Source: Emergencia timonensis (GTDB lineage Bacteria; Bacillota; Clostridia; Peptostreptococcales; Anaerovoracaceae). From it: DNA of 64,000 nucleotides. Below the pieces are notes generated by a model. It saw only the letters and a list, made by a program, of their open reading frames with translations, did not search any database and was not told the DNA's origin. Below, piece by piece: positions 8,522-17,539 of this stretch (its first letter is position 1; every line of letters starts with the position of its first letter). The stretch lies in contig NZ_FLKM01000009.1 of the NCBI RefSeq assembly GCF_900086585.1, positions 2,170,001 through 2,234,000 of the forward strand, in the 5' to 3' direction. A program made the translations under genes and the position numbers.

Positions 8522-10202
8522 TCTATCAGCAGTGCTGGTGTCCAGAAATCTAAAACAATTCTGGCTAATACCATTTGCAGCGTTCCTCGCCTATTTTATC
8601 AGAGGTATTCTGCCGCTCATCGTAAAATCGAGCAGCTACGAGACGCTGCGTTATCTCACCAATGACGTTCTCTCAAATCACGACTACGTCTATCTCGGCG
8701 TATTGATGGTACTCCCTATTTGCGCCTCAATCGCAGTCTTTTCTTACTTACATGGGAATGCGCCAGCTACTGCCATGCACGCCATGCCCTTTTCAAGAAA
8801 GAAATTATACCGCTCCAGCGTGGTTTCGGGTATGATCATGATTGTTTTGCCCATATTGCTCATAGGGCTGTGCTACGCCGTTTTACTCCGCGGTGACGTT
8901 TATGATTTGGCCCCAGAGATCCTGCCTTCCTGGATCTTTCGGACATTTGTTTCCACATTTTTTGTCTATGCGGTTTCAACCTTTGCTGCAGTAGTGGCAG
9001 GCAGTGTGGTAACCCACATTCTGCTAGCCATGTTTTTTAATGGCCTTCTGCCGATTACGATTTATCTCGTCAATCGATTCATGTCAGCCTTTCTCTTTGG
9101 TTACTCCAATTCACCGCTGGCAAGCTATATCTTCTCTCCTGTCAGCTTTGAGCGGAATAATTATATCTCCATACTCTACGATGGTTACACGATGCTTACA
9201 TATCTCGCCTATTTGCTCGTAGCCTTCCTATTAATATGGTGTTCTGCCGCGGCTTATCGACGGCTTCCTTTGGAGAAAGAAGGAAACGCTACAGTAATTA
9301 CATGGCTGGGAGAAATCATCTGTGTCCTTTTCGCCTTTGTCGCTACCATCATCTTCGATTTTTTCATCATCAGTTGGGGCGGTGAAATAATCAACCTGCC
9401 TCTGCTTCTGATTGGTTCCCTCATCGGCTCTTTCCTCTTTTATATCGTCGCCAGGATGATTTTGGAAAAAAGCCTTGCAGTATTCCGCCTCGCCGCATTG
9501 AAAAAATATATGGCCGTCCTCGCAGCCCTCGTCCTCTTTTTCGGGCTGACCGTCTTTGATTTGACTGGCTATACGACCAAAGTGCCCGAAGCCGGTACCA
9601 TAGAATCGATCGCATTAGACGATCCGTTTCCACTCATCGGCATGCCTGAATATCTTTCAGATAATGAGGTTGTTTTAACAAAAGAAGAGAACATTGTTAA
9701 TTTAACGAATTTCCATCGTCTGCTCGTAAAAAATAAATCATATCTGACGAAGGAGACCGAAAACACGTATTTCTTCGAAATCAGTTATCATTTAAAGGAC
9801 GGCAATGAGATAAGGCGATTTTATTCGGTTCCTTTAGAAAACAAACTCGGTTTAATAGATGCCTATCGCAAGATATATGAGAGCAGTGAATACAAGCAGT
9901 CAGCCCTGACCTCTATTCAAAATGAACAAGCTTCGGACTTCCAGCTTCTGGACAAAACCGGTGAAAAGCTGATCATGAAACTGCCTGATTCCTTTGGAGA
10001 TAAGTTCAAAACGGCACTCATTCAGGACGTCGAAGGGATGACCTTGGAAGATGCAATGGTAATCCAAACTGATTCATATCAATACACTTTGCAATACAAA
10101 GCATTTTATCCTGGTGTCCAGAGTGAAAAAGAAGAAAAGATGTTCAATGTTTATGCCGAGATCTATCCGCATATCAATAAACTACTGGCAAAGGAGTTGT
10201 AA
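8496..10202 (+). CDS. ABC transporter permease with extracytoplasmic C-terminal domain
   Basis: A 568-residue membrane protein. About ten hydrophobic segments are spread over residues 20-355, the last ending near LAALVLFFGLTVFDL. They are followed by a soluble domain of roughly 200 residues, probably outside the cell. Permeases linked to YtrA-type regulators often have this layout. The ATG at 8496 has GGGAGGAG upstream, inside the ATPase gene, so translation is probably coupled. As only one permease is encoded, the transporter would be a homodimer of permease and ATPase. The transported substrate cannot be deduced. Confidence 0.85.
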   Translation: MKSKKSFCNLSAVLVSRNLKQFWLIPFAAFLAYFIRGILPLIVKSSSYETLRYLTNDVLSNHDYVYLGVLMVLPICASIAVFSYLHGNAPATAMHAMPFSRKKLYRSSVVSGMIMIVLPILLIGLCYAVLLRGDVYDLAPEILPSWIFRTFVSTFFVYAVSTFAAVVAGSVVTHILLAMFFNGLLPITIYLVNRFMSAFLFGYSNSPLASYIFSPVSFERNNYISILYDGYTMLTYLAYLLVAFLLIWCSAAAYRRLPLEKEGNATVITWLGEIICVLFAFVATIIFDFFIISWGGEIINLPLLLIGSLIGSFLFYIVARMILEKSLAVFRLAALKKYMAVLAALVLFFGLTVFDLTGYTTKVPEAGTIESIALDDPFPLIGMPEYLSDNEVVLTKEENIVNLTNFHRLLVKNKSYLTKETENTYFFEISYHLKDGNEIRRFYSVPLENKLGLIDAYRKIYESSEYKQSALTSIQNEQASDFQLLDKTGEKLIMKLPDSFGDKFKTALIQDVEGMTLEDAMVIQTDSYQYTLQYKAFYPGVQSEKEEKMFNVYAEIYPHINKLLAKEL

Positions 10203-10257
10203 TCCTGCCAAAAATAGATTAAGCTGAAGATAACCAATGACTGAAAGGACATCACCT

Positions 10258-11466
10258 ATGACATACGATTGTATCATTATCGGCGCCGGCGCTTCTGGTC
10301 TGTTTTGTAGCGCAACTTTTGCAAAAACAGTGCACGGCCTAATATTAGAAAAGACAAAACATCCCGGAACCAAGCTTTTGATGAGCGGCGGCGGTCAGTG
10401 TAACGTCACCCATGACGGCTCCATCAAAGATTTTGTGGGGTGCTATGGCAAAAATGGCAGTAAAATCAGAAGCTGCCTTTATAAGTACAATAACCAGCAT
10501 CTCAGAGAATTTCTTCACGACGGCGGCGTAGATACCATAGCGAGGGAAGACGGTAAAGTCTTTCCCAAATCAATGGCTGCCTGTGATATTTTGAAATTGC
10601 TGCTATCTAAAAGCCAAAAAAACGGCTTTGCGATTCAATATGAAAGCCCTGTATCCCATATCAAAAAAACGGCAGGAGGATTGTGGCAGGTCACTGCAGC
10701 AGAGAAGACTTATCTATGCACGCACCTAGTTATAGCAACTGGCGGCTGTTCCTATCCAACGACAGGCTCTGACGGCTCTCTGTTTCCCATCCTGCGGAAA
10801 AGTCTTGGTATTGAAATCGCACCCCTGCATCCCGCTCTCTCCCCTGTCAACGTGGCCGATTATCCCTATCGTGAAATTTCCGGAGTTTCCTTTCGGAATG
10901 TATGTCTCTCCGTATGGAGAAATGAAAAGAAAATGGCAGAAGCTTCTGGCGATCTGCTTTTTACCCATGACAATCTATCCGGTCCCCTAATGCTGAATCT
11001 CTCCAAAGAGATTCGTCAAGGAGACACGATAAAACTGAATTATCTTTATCCTGAGGATAAAAATACCGTCATAGAGAAAATAAGCGCTGCCTTAAAAAAC
11101 AGCAGAGGTAGTCTGCCCAAGCTCTTATCTAAAGAGCTCCTTCTTCCAAAGAGCTTTCTACAGCTCGTGGCGGATAGGTCAGGAAATCGGACAAAGGAAA
11201 TTGCGGCGAATTTGACAGGAGATACCTTTTTAGTTGCCAGCGTTGCCGGATATAATAAGGCCATGGTTACATCTGGCGGCATCTCTTTGACAGAAATCAA
11301 TTCTAAACGTATGGAATTGAAGAGATATCCTGGTCTTTATGCAATTGGAGAGGTCTTGGATATCGACGGTTTTACTGGCGGCTACAATCTGCAGTTTGCA
11401 TATTCGTCAGCCAGGGCTGCAAGCAGCAGCATTACAGAGGGATTAGGAACCCGACGAGAAGACTAG
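10258..11466 (+). CDS. HI0933/YhiN-type FAD-dependent oxidoreductase
   Basis: A 402-residue flavoprotein beginning with the dinucleotide-binding motif CIIIGAGASGLF, followed by GTKLLMSGGGQCNVTH, GGCSYPTTGSDG and the C-terminal GEVLDIDGFTGGYNLQFA, all hallmarks of the HI0933-like family (predicted NAD(P)/FAD oxidoreductases of unknown substrate). Start ATG 10258 is preferred over the one at 10237 because AAAGGA lies upstream and the protein then begins directly at the FAD strand. It is 55 bp downstream of the ABC operon and may be read with it. Its stop codon overlaps the stop of the convergent YitT gene through a shared CTAG, and no terminator is seen between them. Confidence 0.88.
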   Translation: MTYDCIIIGAGASGLFCSATFAKTVHGLILEKTKHPGTKLLMSGGGQCNVTHDGSIKDFVGCYGKNGSKIRSCLYKYNNQHLREFLHDGGVDTIAREDGKVFPKSMAACDILKLLLSKSQKNGFAIQYESPVSHIKKTAGGLWQVTAAEKTYLCTHLVIATGGCSYPTTGSDGSLFPILRKSLGIEIAPLHPALSPVNVADYPYREISGVSFRNVCLSVWRNEKKMAEASGDLLFTHDNLSGPLMLNLSKEIRQGDTIKLNYLYPEDKNTVIEKISAALKNSRGSLPKLLSKELLLPKSFLQLVADRSGNRTKEIAANLTGDTFLVASVAGYNKAMVTSGGISLTEINSKRMELKRYPGLYAIGEVLDIDGFTGGYNLQFAYSSARAASSSITEGLGTRRED

Positions 11467-12314
11467 ATGTTTTCGGTAATCGTGATAAAGGCGTTTTCAT
11501 CTAAAGCGTGAATGATAGCGTTCATCTTTCCAATCTGAAATCGATTGACTACCAGATAAACCATCGTCTTTTCCTCGTTGGAATAATATCCCTTGGCATT
11601 AATTAAGGTGATGCCCGTCCCAAATTCCTCAGAGAGAGCATTGCAGATTTCCTGCTCTTTGCTCGTAACTATGATGGCCGTCTTATCCCTGTCTAAACCT
11701 TCAACGATGAAGTCGATGGTTTTGAGGGCAGCCATATAAGTGACGATAGAATAGAGCGGCAAAATCCAGTTGCTTTTGATGATGCCAATGATAACATAGA
11801 GTACCACATTGTAGCACATGCAGAAAGTCCCCACAGTAATGCCTAGTCTCTTTGCAAAGATTACAGCCATAACTTCAATGCCGTCTATGGCTCCGCCAAA
11901 GCGGATCGTCAATCCACTGCCGACGCCGGAAATCATACCGCCGAACAAAGCGCACAAGAATAAATCCTGTTCCGCCAACGGCGATGCGATGCTGACGTTA
12001 ACCGGCAATATGTTGATAATGAGAAAGGATACGATGGAATAGACTGCCACTGCATACAGAGAATAAATCGTAAAAACCGATCCCTGCTTTTTCATCCCGA
12101 ATACAAATAGTGGAAAGTTCAACAGGATTAAGAAGATTGACAGTGTCATAAAGTCAGGCGTCATCTGTGCGAAAAGCATCGAGGTGCCTGATATTCCGCT
12201 GTCATAAAGATTTACTGGTGCTAAAAACATCGTTACACCGATTGCATTAATGATTCCTGCAATCGTAATAACTAAAAAATTAATAATAGATAATTGATCC
12301 AATATCTTTTTCAT
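11463..12314 (-). CDS. YitT family membrane protein
   Basis: A 283-residue integral membrane protein with five to six hydrophobic segments in the first 200 residues (FLVITIAGIINAIGVTMFL, then the glycine-rich FGGMISGVGSGLTIRFGG) and a soluble C-terminal DUF2179 domain (KTAIIVTSKEQEICNAL, ending AFITITENI). The family is common in Firmicutes; function is not established, though transport is suspected. AAAGGGGGTG precedes ATG 12314. It has its own promoter at 12345-12372. The convergent flavoprotein gene ends on the same CTAG. Nothing in the sequence points to a substrate. Confidence 0.88.
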   Translation of the reverse strand: MKKILDQLSIINFLVITIAGIINAIGVTMFLAPVNLYDSGISGTSMLFAQMTPDFMTLSIFLILLNFPLFVFGMKKQGSVFTIYSLYAVAVYSIVSFLIINILPVNVSIASPLAEQDLFLCALFGGMISGVGSGLTIRFGGAIDGIEVMAVIFAKRLGITVGTFCMCYNVVLYVIIGIIKSNWILPLYSIVTYMAALKTIDFIVEGLDRDKTAIIVTSKEQEICNALSEEFGTGITLINAKGYYSNEEKTMVYLVVNRFQIGKMNAIIHALDENAFITITENI

Positions 12315-12344
12315 ATTTCACCCCCTTTATTTTCATCTATTTAC

Positions 12345-12372
12345 ATTGTAACATACCTATGTGAACAGCCAA
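12345..12372 (-). promoter_or_regulatory. Sigma-A promoter of the YitT gene
   Basis: Read leftward: TTGGCT (12367-12372), 16 bp, TACAAT (12345-12350), about 30 bp upstream of the start codon. Confidence 0.5.
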
Positions 12373-12422
12373 AGGAGGAATTCGTATACAATATTCGTCA
12401 TATCTTGCGATACCGATGCTTA

Positions 12423-12478
12423 GAAAAAAAGAAGCCGCAGATACTTGCGTTTTATAACGCAGTGCTGAGCGGCTTCTT
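12423..12478 (-). terminator. Terminator of the wall-polymer/thrS operon
   Basis: Leftward reading: AAGAAGCCGC pairs with GCGGCTTCTT (inner TGCG/CGCA), then a run of seven T. It closes the eight-gene operon that begins at 20482. Confidence 0.88.
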
Positions 12479-12484
12479 ACTTTA

Positions 12485-12766
12485 TTAATTCTCTTCTATC
12501 GGTTCACAATCATCTAAGTCTACAGGAACAATTATATTTTTTGCATCCTCCAGGCTGTCCTCTGGTACATAGAGTTCAATGGGTGCCGTGGTGTTCTGTC
12601 CCATAAAGATTTCAATGTAGTTACTGGCGCCCTCATACTTCTTTACACAAGGAATCCCTTCGCCCTTCAGCTTTGACTCCAATAAGTCCGCCTGAAAGCT
12701 GTCATTTACCGTACACAGGTAAACGCCGTCCCTCCACGGTTCATGCTCTCTCTTCTTTCCAAACAT
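12485..12766 (-). CDS. DUF2007-like small protein
   Basis: A 93-residue soluble protein. The pattern of a short strand (VYLCTVNDSFQADLLESKLKGEGIPC), a central strand and a helix near the end (VPEDSLEDAKNII) matches the DUF2007 family, proposed to be a small signal-transducing ferredoxin-like fold. The start lies one base after the thrS stop (TAA-C-ATG), and the operon terminator follows seven bases after its own stop, so it is the last gene of the operon. No catalytic residues are evident; function unknown. Confidence 0.65.
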   Translation of the reverse strand: MFGKKREHEPWRDGVYLCTVNDSFQADLLESKLKGEGIPCVKKYEGASNYIEIFMGQNTTAPIELYVPEDSLEDAKNIIVPVDLDDCEPIEEN

Positions 12767-12767
12767 G

Positions 12768-14513
12768 TTACACCGCTTTCGACTTTACTTCTTCAACTAA
12801 TTTATCAATAAATTCATCTACTGACATCGCTCCCAGCTCGCCCACCTTGGTGGAACGAACAGAAACCAAGTTGGCCTCCGCTTCTCTTTCACCGATGACG
12901 CAGATGTAAGAAACTCTTTCATTTCTCGCTTCTCTCAGTTTGTAACCGATCTTCTCATTTCTGATATCCAGTTCTACTCGAAGACCCGCTTCTTCACACT
13001 TGGCTGCAACCTCTTTGGCATAGTCCGCAAAAGTCTCCGCTACGGTCAATAATTTTACCTGAACCGGCGCTAGCCACAATGGGAATTTACCCGCAAAGTG
13101 CTCTGTCAAAATACCAATAAATCTTTCAATTGATCCAAAGATCACGCGGTGAATCATAATCGGTCTGTGCTTCTCATTATCAGACCCTACATATGTGAGA
13201 TCAAATCTCTGCGGCATCTGCATATCCAGCTGAATCGTACCGCACTGCCAAGTTCTGCCGAGGGAGTCCTCAAGATGGAAGTCCAGTTTTGGTCCGTAGA
13301 ATGCACCATCGCCTTCGTTAACCACATACGGCACGCCAACTTCCTGCATGGCTTCACGCAGAGCCTCTTCTGCCATCGCCCATTCTTCGTCAGTACCCAT
13401 AGAATCTTCCGGTCTTGTGGACAGTTCGATATGGTACTTAAAGCCGAACATGCTGTACACGTCATCGATGAATTTTGCCACTCCGACGATTTCATCTTTG
13501 ATCTGTTCCGGCAGCATGAAAATATGCGCATCGTCCTGTGTAAAGGTTCTCACTCTCATGAGGCCATGCAGCGCGCCTGACAGTTCGTGCCTGTGAACCT
13601 GGCCCAGTTCACCGATTCGCAGCGGAAGATCTCTGTATGACCACATCTTACGCTTATAAGCTAACATGGAACCTGGACAGTTCATCGGTTTGATGGCATA
13701 GTCCTGGTCGTCAATTTTTGTAAAATACATGTTATCTTTGTAATGATCCCAGTGGCCGGAAGTTCTCCAAAGCTCCTCATTGAGAATCAGAGGTGTCTTG
13801 ATTTCCTGGTAACCTCTCCTTCTGTGTTCCTGCCGCCAGAAATTTTCAAGTTCATTTCTGATAGTCATGCCTTTTGGCATAAAGAATGGGAATCCCGGAC
13901 CTTCTTCGGTCAGCATGAACAGATCCATCTCCTTGCCGATTTTACGATGATCTCTTTTTTTCGCTTCTTCCAGGCGATTGATGTATTCATCAAGTTCTTC
14001 CTGTGAAGGAAAACAAGTACCATAGATTCTCTGCAGCATCTTGTTGTGCTCGTCGCCTCTCCAATAGGCGCCTGCCACACTCATCAGCTTGACAGCCTTG
14101 ATCTGTCCTGTGGATTCCATGTGTGGTCCTGCGCAGAGGTCAACAAAGTCGCCCTGCTTGTAGAAGGAAATAATCGCATCTTCCGGCAGATCCTGGATTA
14201 GCTCTACTTTATAATCTTCATTTCTGTCCGCCATATATTTGATGGCTTCTTCTCTAGGCAGTTCAAAACGTTCCAGTTTGTGGTTCGCTTGAATGACCTT
14301 CTTCATTTCCTTCTGAATCTTCAAGAGATCCTGATCGGACAGCTTATGCTCCATATCGATATCGTAATAAAATCCATTGTCGATTGCAGGACCGATTGCC
14401 AGTTTTGCATCAGGCCATAAATTTTTAACAGCCTGCGCCATGATATGGGAAGTCGTATGTCTATACTTTAACTTGATATCTTCGTCTTCAAAATTGATCT
14501 TTTCCTTTGCCAT
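12768..14513 (-). CDS. thrS: Threonyl-tRNA synthetase lacking the TGS domain
   Basis: It charges tRNA-Thr. The protein has 581 residues versus about 640 in Bacillus and E. coli. It begins almost directly with the editing domain, whose HTTSHIMAQ and DLCAGPH zinc/editing motifs are intact. The class II catalytic core follows (CPGSM, GLMRVRTFTQDDAHIF, IMIHRVIFGSIERF), then the anticodon-binding domain. The missing part is the roughly 60-residue N-terminal TGS domain. AGGAGAT precedes ATG 14513, and only 30 bp separate it from the LCP gene, so there is no room for a T-box leader. It is therefore expressed as the distal part of the wall-polymer operon, unless an internal promoter exists. Confidence 0.95.
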   Translation of the reverse strand: MAKEKINFEDEDIKLKYRHTTSHIMAQAVKNLWPDAKLAIGPAIDNGFYYDIDMEHKLSDQDLLKIQKEMKKVIQANHKLERFELPREEAIKYMADRNEDYKVELIQDLPEDAIISFYKQGDFVDLCAGPHMESTGQIKAVKLMSVAGAYWRGDEHNKMLQRIYGTCFPSQEELDEYINRLEEAKKRDHRKIGKEMDLFMLTEEGPGFPFFMPKGMTIRNELENFWRQEHRRRGYQEIKTPLILNEELWRTSGHWDHYKDNMYFTKIDDQDYAIKPMNCPGSMLAYKRKMWSYRDLPLRIGELGQVHRHELSGALHGLMRVRTFTQDDAHIFMLPEQIKDEIVGVAKFIDDVYSMFGFKYHIELSTRPEDSMGTDEEWAMAEEALREAMQEVGVPYVVNEGDGAFYGPKLDFHLEDSLGRTWQCGTIQLDMQMPQRFDLTYVGSDNEKHRPIMIHRVIFGSIERFIGILTEHFAGKFPLWLAPVQVKLLTVAETFADYAKEVAAKCEEAGLRVELDIRNEKIGYKLREARNERVSYICVIGEREAEANLVSVRSTKVGELGAMSVDEFIDKLVEEVKSKAV

Positions 14514-14543
14514 TTTTTATCTCCTATTCTCTAACTTTCTTAA

Positions 14544-15929
14544 TTATTCACTCTGTGATGTCGTACCGCCACCGTCATCCGGCGTTGGATCTGGTGTTGG
14601 AGTCGGTTCTGGATCCGGGGTCGGATCCGGCGTTGGTTCTGGATCTGGAGTCGGTTCTGGTTTCGGTTTATTAGAATTACCGCCAGAGCTGCCGCCACTA
14701 TTGCCACTGCCTCCGGAAGAACCGCCGCTGTTTCCACTGCTGCCGGAATCGCCGCCGCTGCCGTTAGGTCCGGTATTCTGATCTGTATTTCCGGTATTTC
14801 CGTCGGTGACATCCTGTGTCGGATCAATTGGTTTTGAATTCGATACAGAACCATCAACAATGCTGATTATTTCATTACTGATCGTAGTTACCGTTTCAGA
14901 CGGTTTGTAATCCTTTTGTCCAAAGACCTCCTGATGCAGCTTTGTCGTATTATCTGCCAGGTTATCCGGGAATACATAGGAAACGCCGTCGATCATTCCA
15001 CCAGTGATATCATATGGCCAGCCTATGCTTTCTTCAATCTTAAAATTAGTCAGCCTTGCTGCCAATCCCAACATGTCACTATTGCCCAGATTTGTCTGTG
15101 CCTGCGGCAGCAAAAGATCCAAAAGGTCATTTAGTTCGCCGAAACTCATTTTCTTCACTTTGTCGAAGACTTTTGTGAGAACAGTCCTCATGCGCTCTGT
15201 TCGCTTGAAATCATCGCCGACACCCTTCCTTATCCTACCATAAGAAACGGCCTGAACACCTTCCAAAGTCTGTTCGCCAGCTTTTTCCACCAGCTTATAG
15301 TCCTTCTTTCCAATATTCTCTGCGGTTTGAATGGTATACTTGTTCAACTGCGGAATTTCAAAATCCTGCACGTCAACTGTGATACCGCCCACTTGATCTA
15401 CCAAATCCGCTACGGCTTTAAAGTTTACGACCACAAATTTGCTGATATTCATATCCATGGCCTGGTTTAACGCTTGAATGGTCATCTTCGGGCCGCCGAT
15501 TCGATTAGCGTCAGTAATCTTATTATAGCTGTCATTTTCGCCCATCTTCAAATAAGTATCTCTGTATACCGATATCAGTTTGACCTCACCGGTCTCCTCT
15601 TTGATACTGAGAATCATGATTGCATCCGCACCTGAGCCTTGAATGTTTTTCATGTCTCTGCTGTCTACCCCTAGAAGCAGTATGTTGATGTAACCGTCTA
15701 CATCCACACAGGATAATTCTTTTTCGTTTAATCTCACGCGGTCCAACAATCCCAGCTTTGCAAAGACATAGCTGGCAACTCCGATTGCAACAATCAAGAT
15801 GACGGTCAGGCCGATCAGAATGCCCTTCTGCCAGCCTCTGAGTTTACCAAACCAACGTCCGAATCGTTTAAAAATATTGCCTTCGTATCTGTTGTTGTGT
15901 GCGAAGATTTCTTTTCGACGTCTTGCCAT
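14544..15929 (-). CDS. LytR-CpsA-Psr family wall-polymer ligase
   Basis: LCP enzymes transfer lipid-linked anionic polymers to peptidoglycan outside the membrane. This 461-residue protein has a basic cytoplasmic start, one transmembrane helix (about 32-54), then an LCP domain with DSRDMKN, SVYRDTYLKM, INRIGGP-like DANRIGGPKM, and SYGRIRKGVGDDFKRTERM, which carries the conserved arginines for pyrophosphate binding. The last 90 residues are low-complexity: a Gly/Ser/Asn stretch followed by PEPTPDPTP repeats, a probable wall-spanning tail. It lies nine bases after the ABC exporter genes and before thrS. The neighbourhood strongly supports attachment of the polymer exported by the adjacent transporter. 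Confidence 0.93.
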   Translation of the reverse strand: MARRRKEIFAHNNRYEGNIFKRFGRWFGKLRGWQKGILIGLTVILIVAIGVASYVFAKLGLLDRVRLNEKELSCVDVDGYINILLLGVDSRDMKNIQGSGADAIMILSIKEETGEVKLISVYRDTYLKMGENDSYNKITDANRIGGPKMTIQALNQAMDMNISKFVVVNFKAVADLVDQVGGITVDVQDFEIPQLNKYTIQTAENIGKKDYKLVEKAGEQTLEGVQAVSYGRIRKGVGDDFKRTERMRTVLTKVFDKVKKMSFGELNDLLDLLLPQAQTNLGNSDMLGLAARLTNFKIEESIGWPYDITGGMIDGVSYVFPDNLADNTTKLHQEVFGQKDYKPSETVTTISNEIISIVDGSVSNSKPIDPTQDVTDGNTGNTDQNTGPNGSGGDSGSSGNSGGSSGGSGNSGGSSGGNSNKPKPEPTPDPEPTPDPTPDPEPTPTPDPTPDDGGGTTSQSE

Positions 15930-15938
15930 AATATTCTC

Positions 15939-16715
15939 CTATCCTAAAACTTTATTGCTGCCTTTTTTCTTTTTTGCCGCTACTTCCTTATCTACCATGT
16001 CTTCATAAAACTGTATGGCATCTTCAATATCGCCGTCATAAACCAGCTTTCCAGCTTTCATGACGATTCCTCTTTTGCAAAAGCTTTTGGCAACATTTGT
16101 TGAATGGGTTACGAATAAAAATGTCACTTCTCCACCGCCGACGATTTCGTTTATCTTTAGATTACATTTGCGGCGGAATTCTTTATCTCCGACGCTAAGT
16201 GCCTCGTCCACGATCAAAATCTCAGGCTTTATGTTTGCATTGATTCCAAAGCCCAGTCTGGCTTTCATACCGCTGGAATAGGTTCTGACTGGTTGGTCGA
16301 TATAGTCGCCTAAGTCAGCAAATTCTATAATTTCGTCTTCCAGTTCGCGAATTTCTTCATCGCTGATGCCCAGCAGCTGGCCGCGAAAGAAGATGTTCTC
16401 TCTGCCAGTAAAGTCCGGATCAAAACCCGCTGTCAGCTCCAACAGGGCGCTGACTCTGCCGTCCACGATGATTTCTCCCTTGGTGGGATAGGTGACGCCA
16501 GTAATCATCTTCAGTATCGTGGATTTTCCTGCGCCATTCCTTCCGAATAAGGCTACGGATTCACCTCTCTCGACGGTAAAAGAAACCTCGTTAATCGCTT
16601 TCTTAATCTTCGGTTTCACTCGCTTTGAGAAAATAGCCCTAAATCTTTGTTTATCGTTCTTAAATAATTTATATACCTTCGTCACATTTTTAAACTGTAT
16701 CGCTATATTATTCAT
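15939..16715 (-). CDS. Polysaccharide/teichoic-acid type ABC exporter, ATPase (TagH/RfbE-like)
   Basis: A 258-residue ATPase subunit of a type III ABC polysaccharide exporter. Walker A is GRNGAGKSTILK, the signature region is YSSGMKARLGFG and Walker B is ILIVDEALSVGD, the last two being distinctive for the TagH/Wzt group. It lacks the C-terminal substrate-binding extension of Wzt or the SH3-like tail of Bacillus TagH. ATG 16715 follows AAGGAA. A longer frame runs 45 codons upstream but overlaps the permease gene and has no support. It forms the exporter with the permease encoded 17 bp upstream. Confidence 0.92.
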   Translation of the reverse strand: MNNIAIQFKNVTKVYKLFKNDKQRFRAIFSKRVKPKIKKAINEVSFTVERGESVALFGRNGAGKSTILKMITGVTYPTKGEIIVDGRVSALLELTAGFDPDFTGRENIFFRGQLLGISDEEIRELEDEIIEFADLGDYIDQPVRTYSSGMKARLGFGINANIKPEILIVDEALSVGDKEFRRKCNLKINEIVGGGEVTFLFVTHSTNVAKSFCKRGIVMKAGKLVYDGDIEDAIQFYEDMVDKEVAAKKKKGSNKVLG

Positions 16716-16732
16716 AAAAATTCCTTTTCCCC

Positions 16733-17539
16733 TTATAATACATCCGGAACGTCTTTCTTCAGTTTTTTGTATGCCCAAACTGCCAAGACAGCCATCACCA
16801 AGAGAACAAGGACATAATTCCTCAGTTCTACAGGGTTTTCCCAAAACCACTCTTTATAGACAAAGCAGTCTCTGTAGCCGTTAGTAACCAGCGTAATAGG
16901 GTTAAACATCAGTATTTTACGCAGTATGATCGGTTTAACCTCCTGGGCGTTATACAATATGCCCGACAACCAGAAAAGCGCTGTCGTCAGCGATTTTACC
17001 AAATTGAGAAAGTCTCTGCTCATGGCCGAAAGCACCGATGCAAACAGTCCCCAAGTAGTAAAGAATAAAAACATCAGAAGCATGTAAAACGGGAGCTGTA
17101 AATAGTAGATATCCGGCATGTACCCAAAGCCCATATAAATTAAAATGACGATGGTCAGCAGCCCCATATGGACAAGAAACAAGGACATGCTGACAAAGGT
17201 CGGTATGGTGCAGATCGGATATTTAATCTTCGTTACGAGATAGGTGTATCTCCGCAGTGAGGCCGCACCGCCTGTAATCATATCCCTCATATAAAACCAG
17301 GGAATCATACCTGCAATAAGCCACAGAAAGAACGGATAGCCCTCTACCGGCTTTCCGTGCCGCAAACCGATGGTAAAGGCAAACCAGAAAACAAAAATTT
17401 GTATGGCCGGCCTGATCAGCGCCCAGGCCCAGCCCAGCGCTGCACCCTTATAGGTTTTAATGATATCTGACTTTGCAAGCTTAAAAAGCTGTTTTCTATA
17501 ATCAATATGCGCTTTTAGTATCTCTTTTAATGTCTCCAC
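16733..17539 (-). CDS. Polysaccharide/teichoic-acid type ABC exporter, permease (TagG/RfbA-like)
   Basis: A 268-residue permease with about six hydrophobic segments and the amphipathic N-terminal helix typical of ABC-2 polysaccharide exporters (DYRKQLFKLAKSDIIKTYKGAALG). The PFFLWLIAGMIPWFYM and FNPITLVTNGYRDC regions are characteristic of the TagG/Wzm family. The start is a GTG at 17539 directly abutting the TAA of the nucleotidyltransferase gene, with AAAGGAAA upstream. It partners with the ATPase gene downstream. The expected cargo is a lipid-linked phosphate-containing polymer, inferred from the TagF-like enzyme in the same operon. Confidence 0.92.
   Translation of the reverse strand: METLKEILKAHIDYRKQLFKLAKSDIIKTYKGAALGWAWALIRPAIQIFVFWFAFTIGLRHGKPVEGYPFFLWLIAGMIPWFYMRDMITGGAASLRRYTYLVTKIKYPICTIPTFVSMSLFLVHMGLLTIVILIYMGFGYMPDIYYLQLPFYMLLMFLFFTTWGLFASVLSAMSRDFLNLVKSLTTALFWLSGILYNAQEVKPIILRKILMFNPITLVTNGYRDCFVYKEWFWENPVELRNYVLVLLVMAVLAVWAYKKLKKDVPDVL

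Noticed and set aside
14514..14543. T-box leader for thrS
   Set aside because: Only 30 bp lie between the LCP gene and thrS; no specifier or T-box sequence fits.
14377..14860. Gly/Val- and Pro-rich frames across the LCP gene tail
   Set aside because: They are other-frame readings of the repetitive Gly/Ser and Pro/Thr/Asp tail of the LCP protein.
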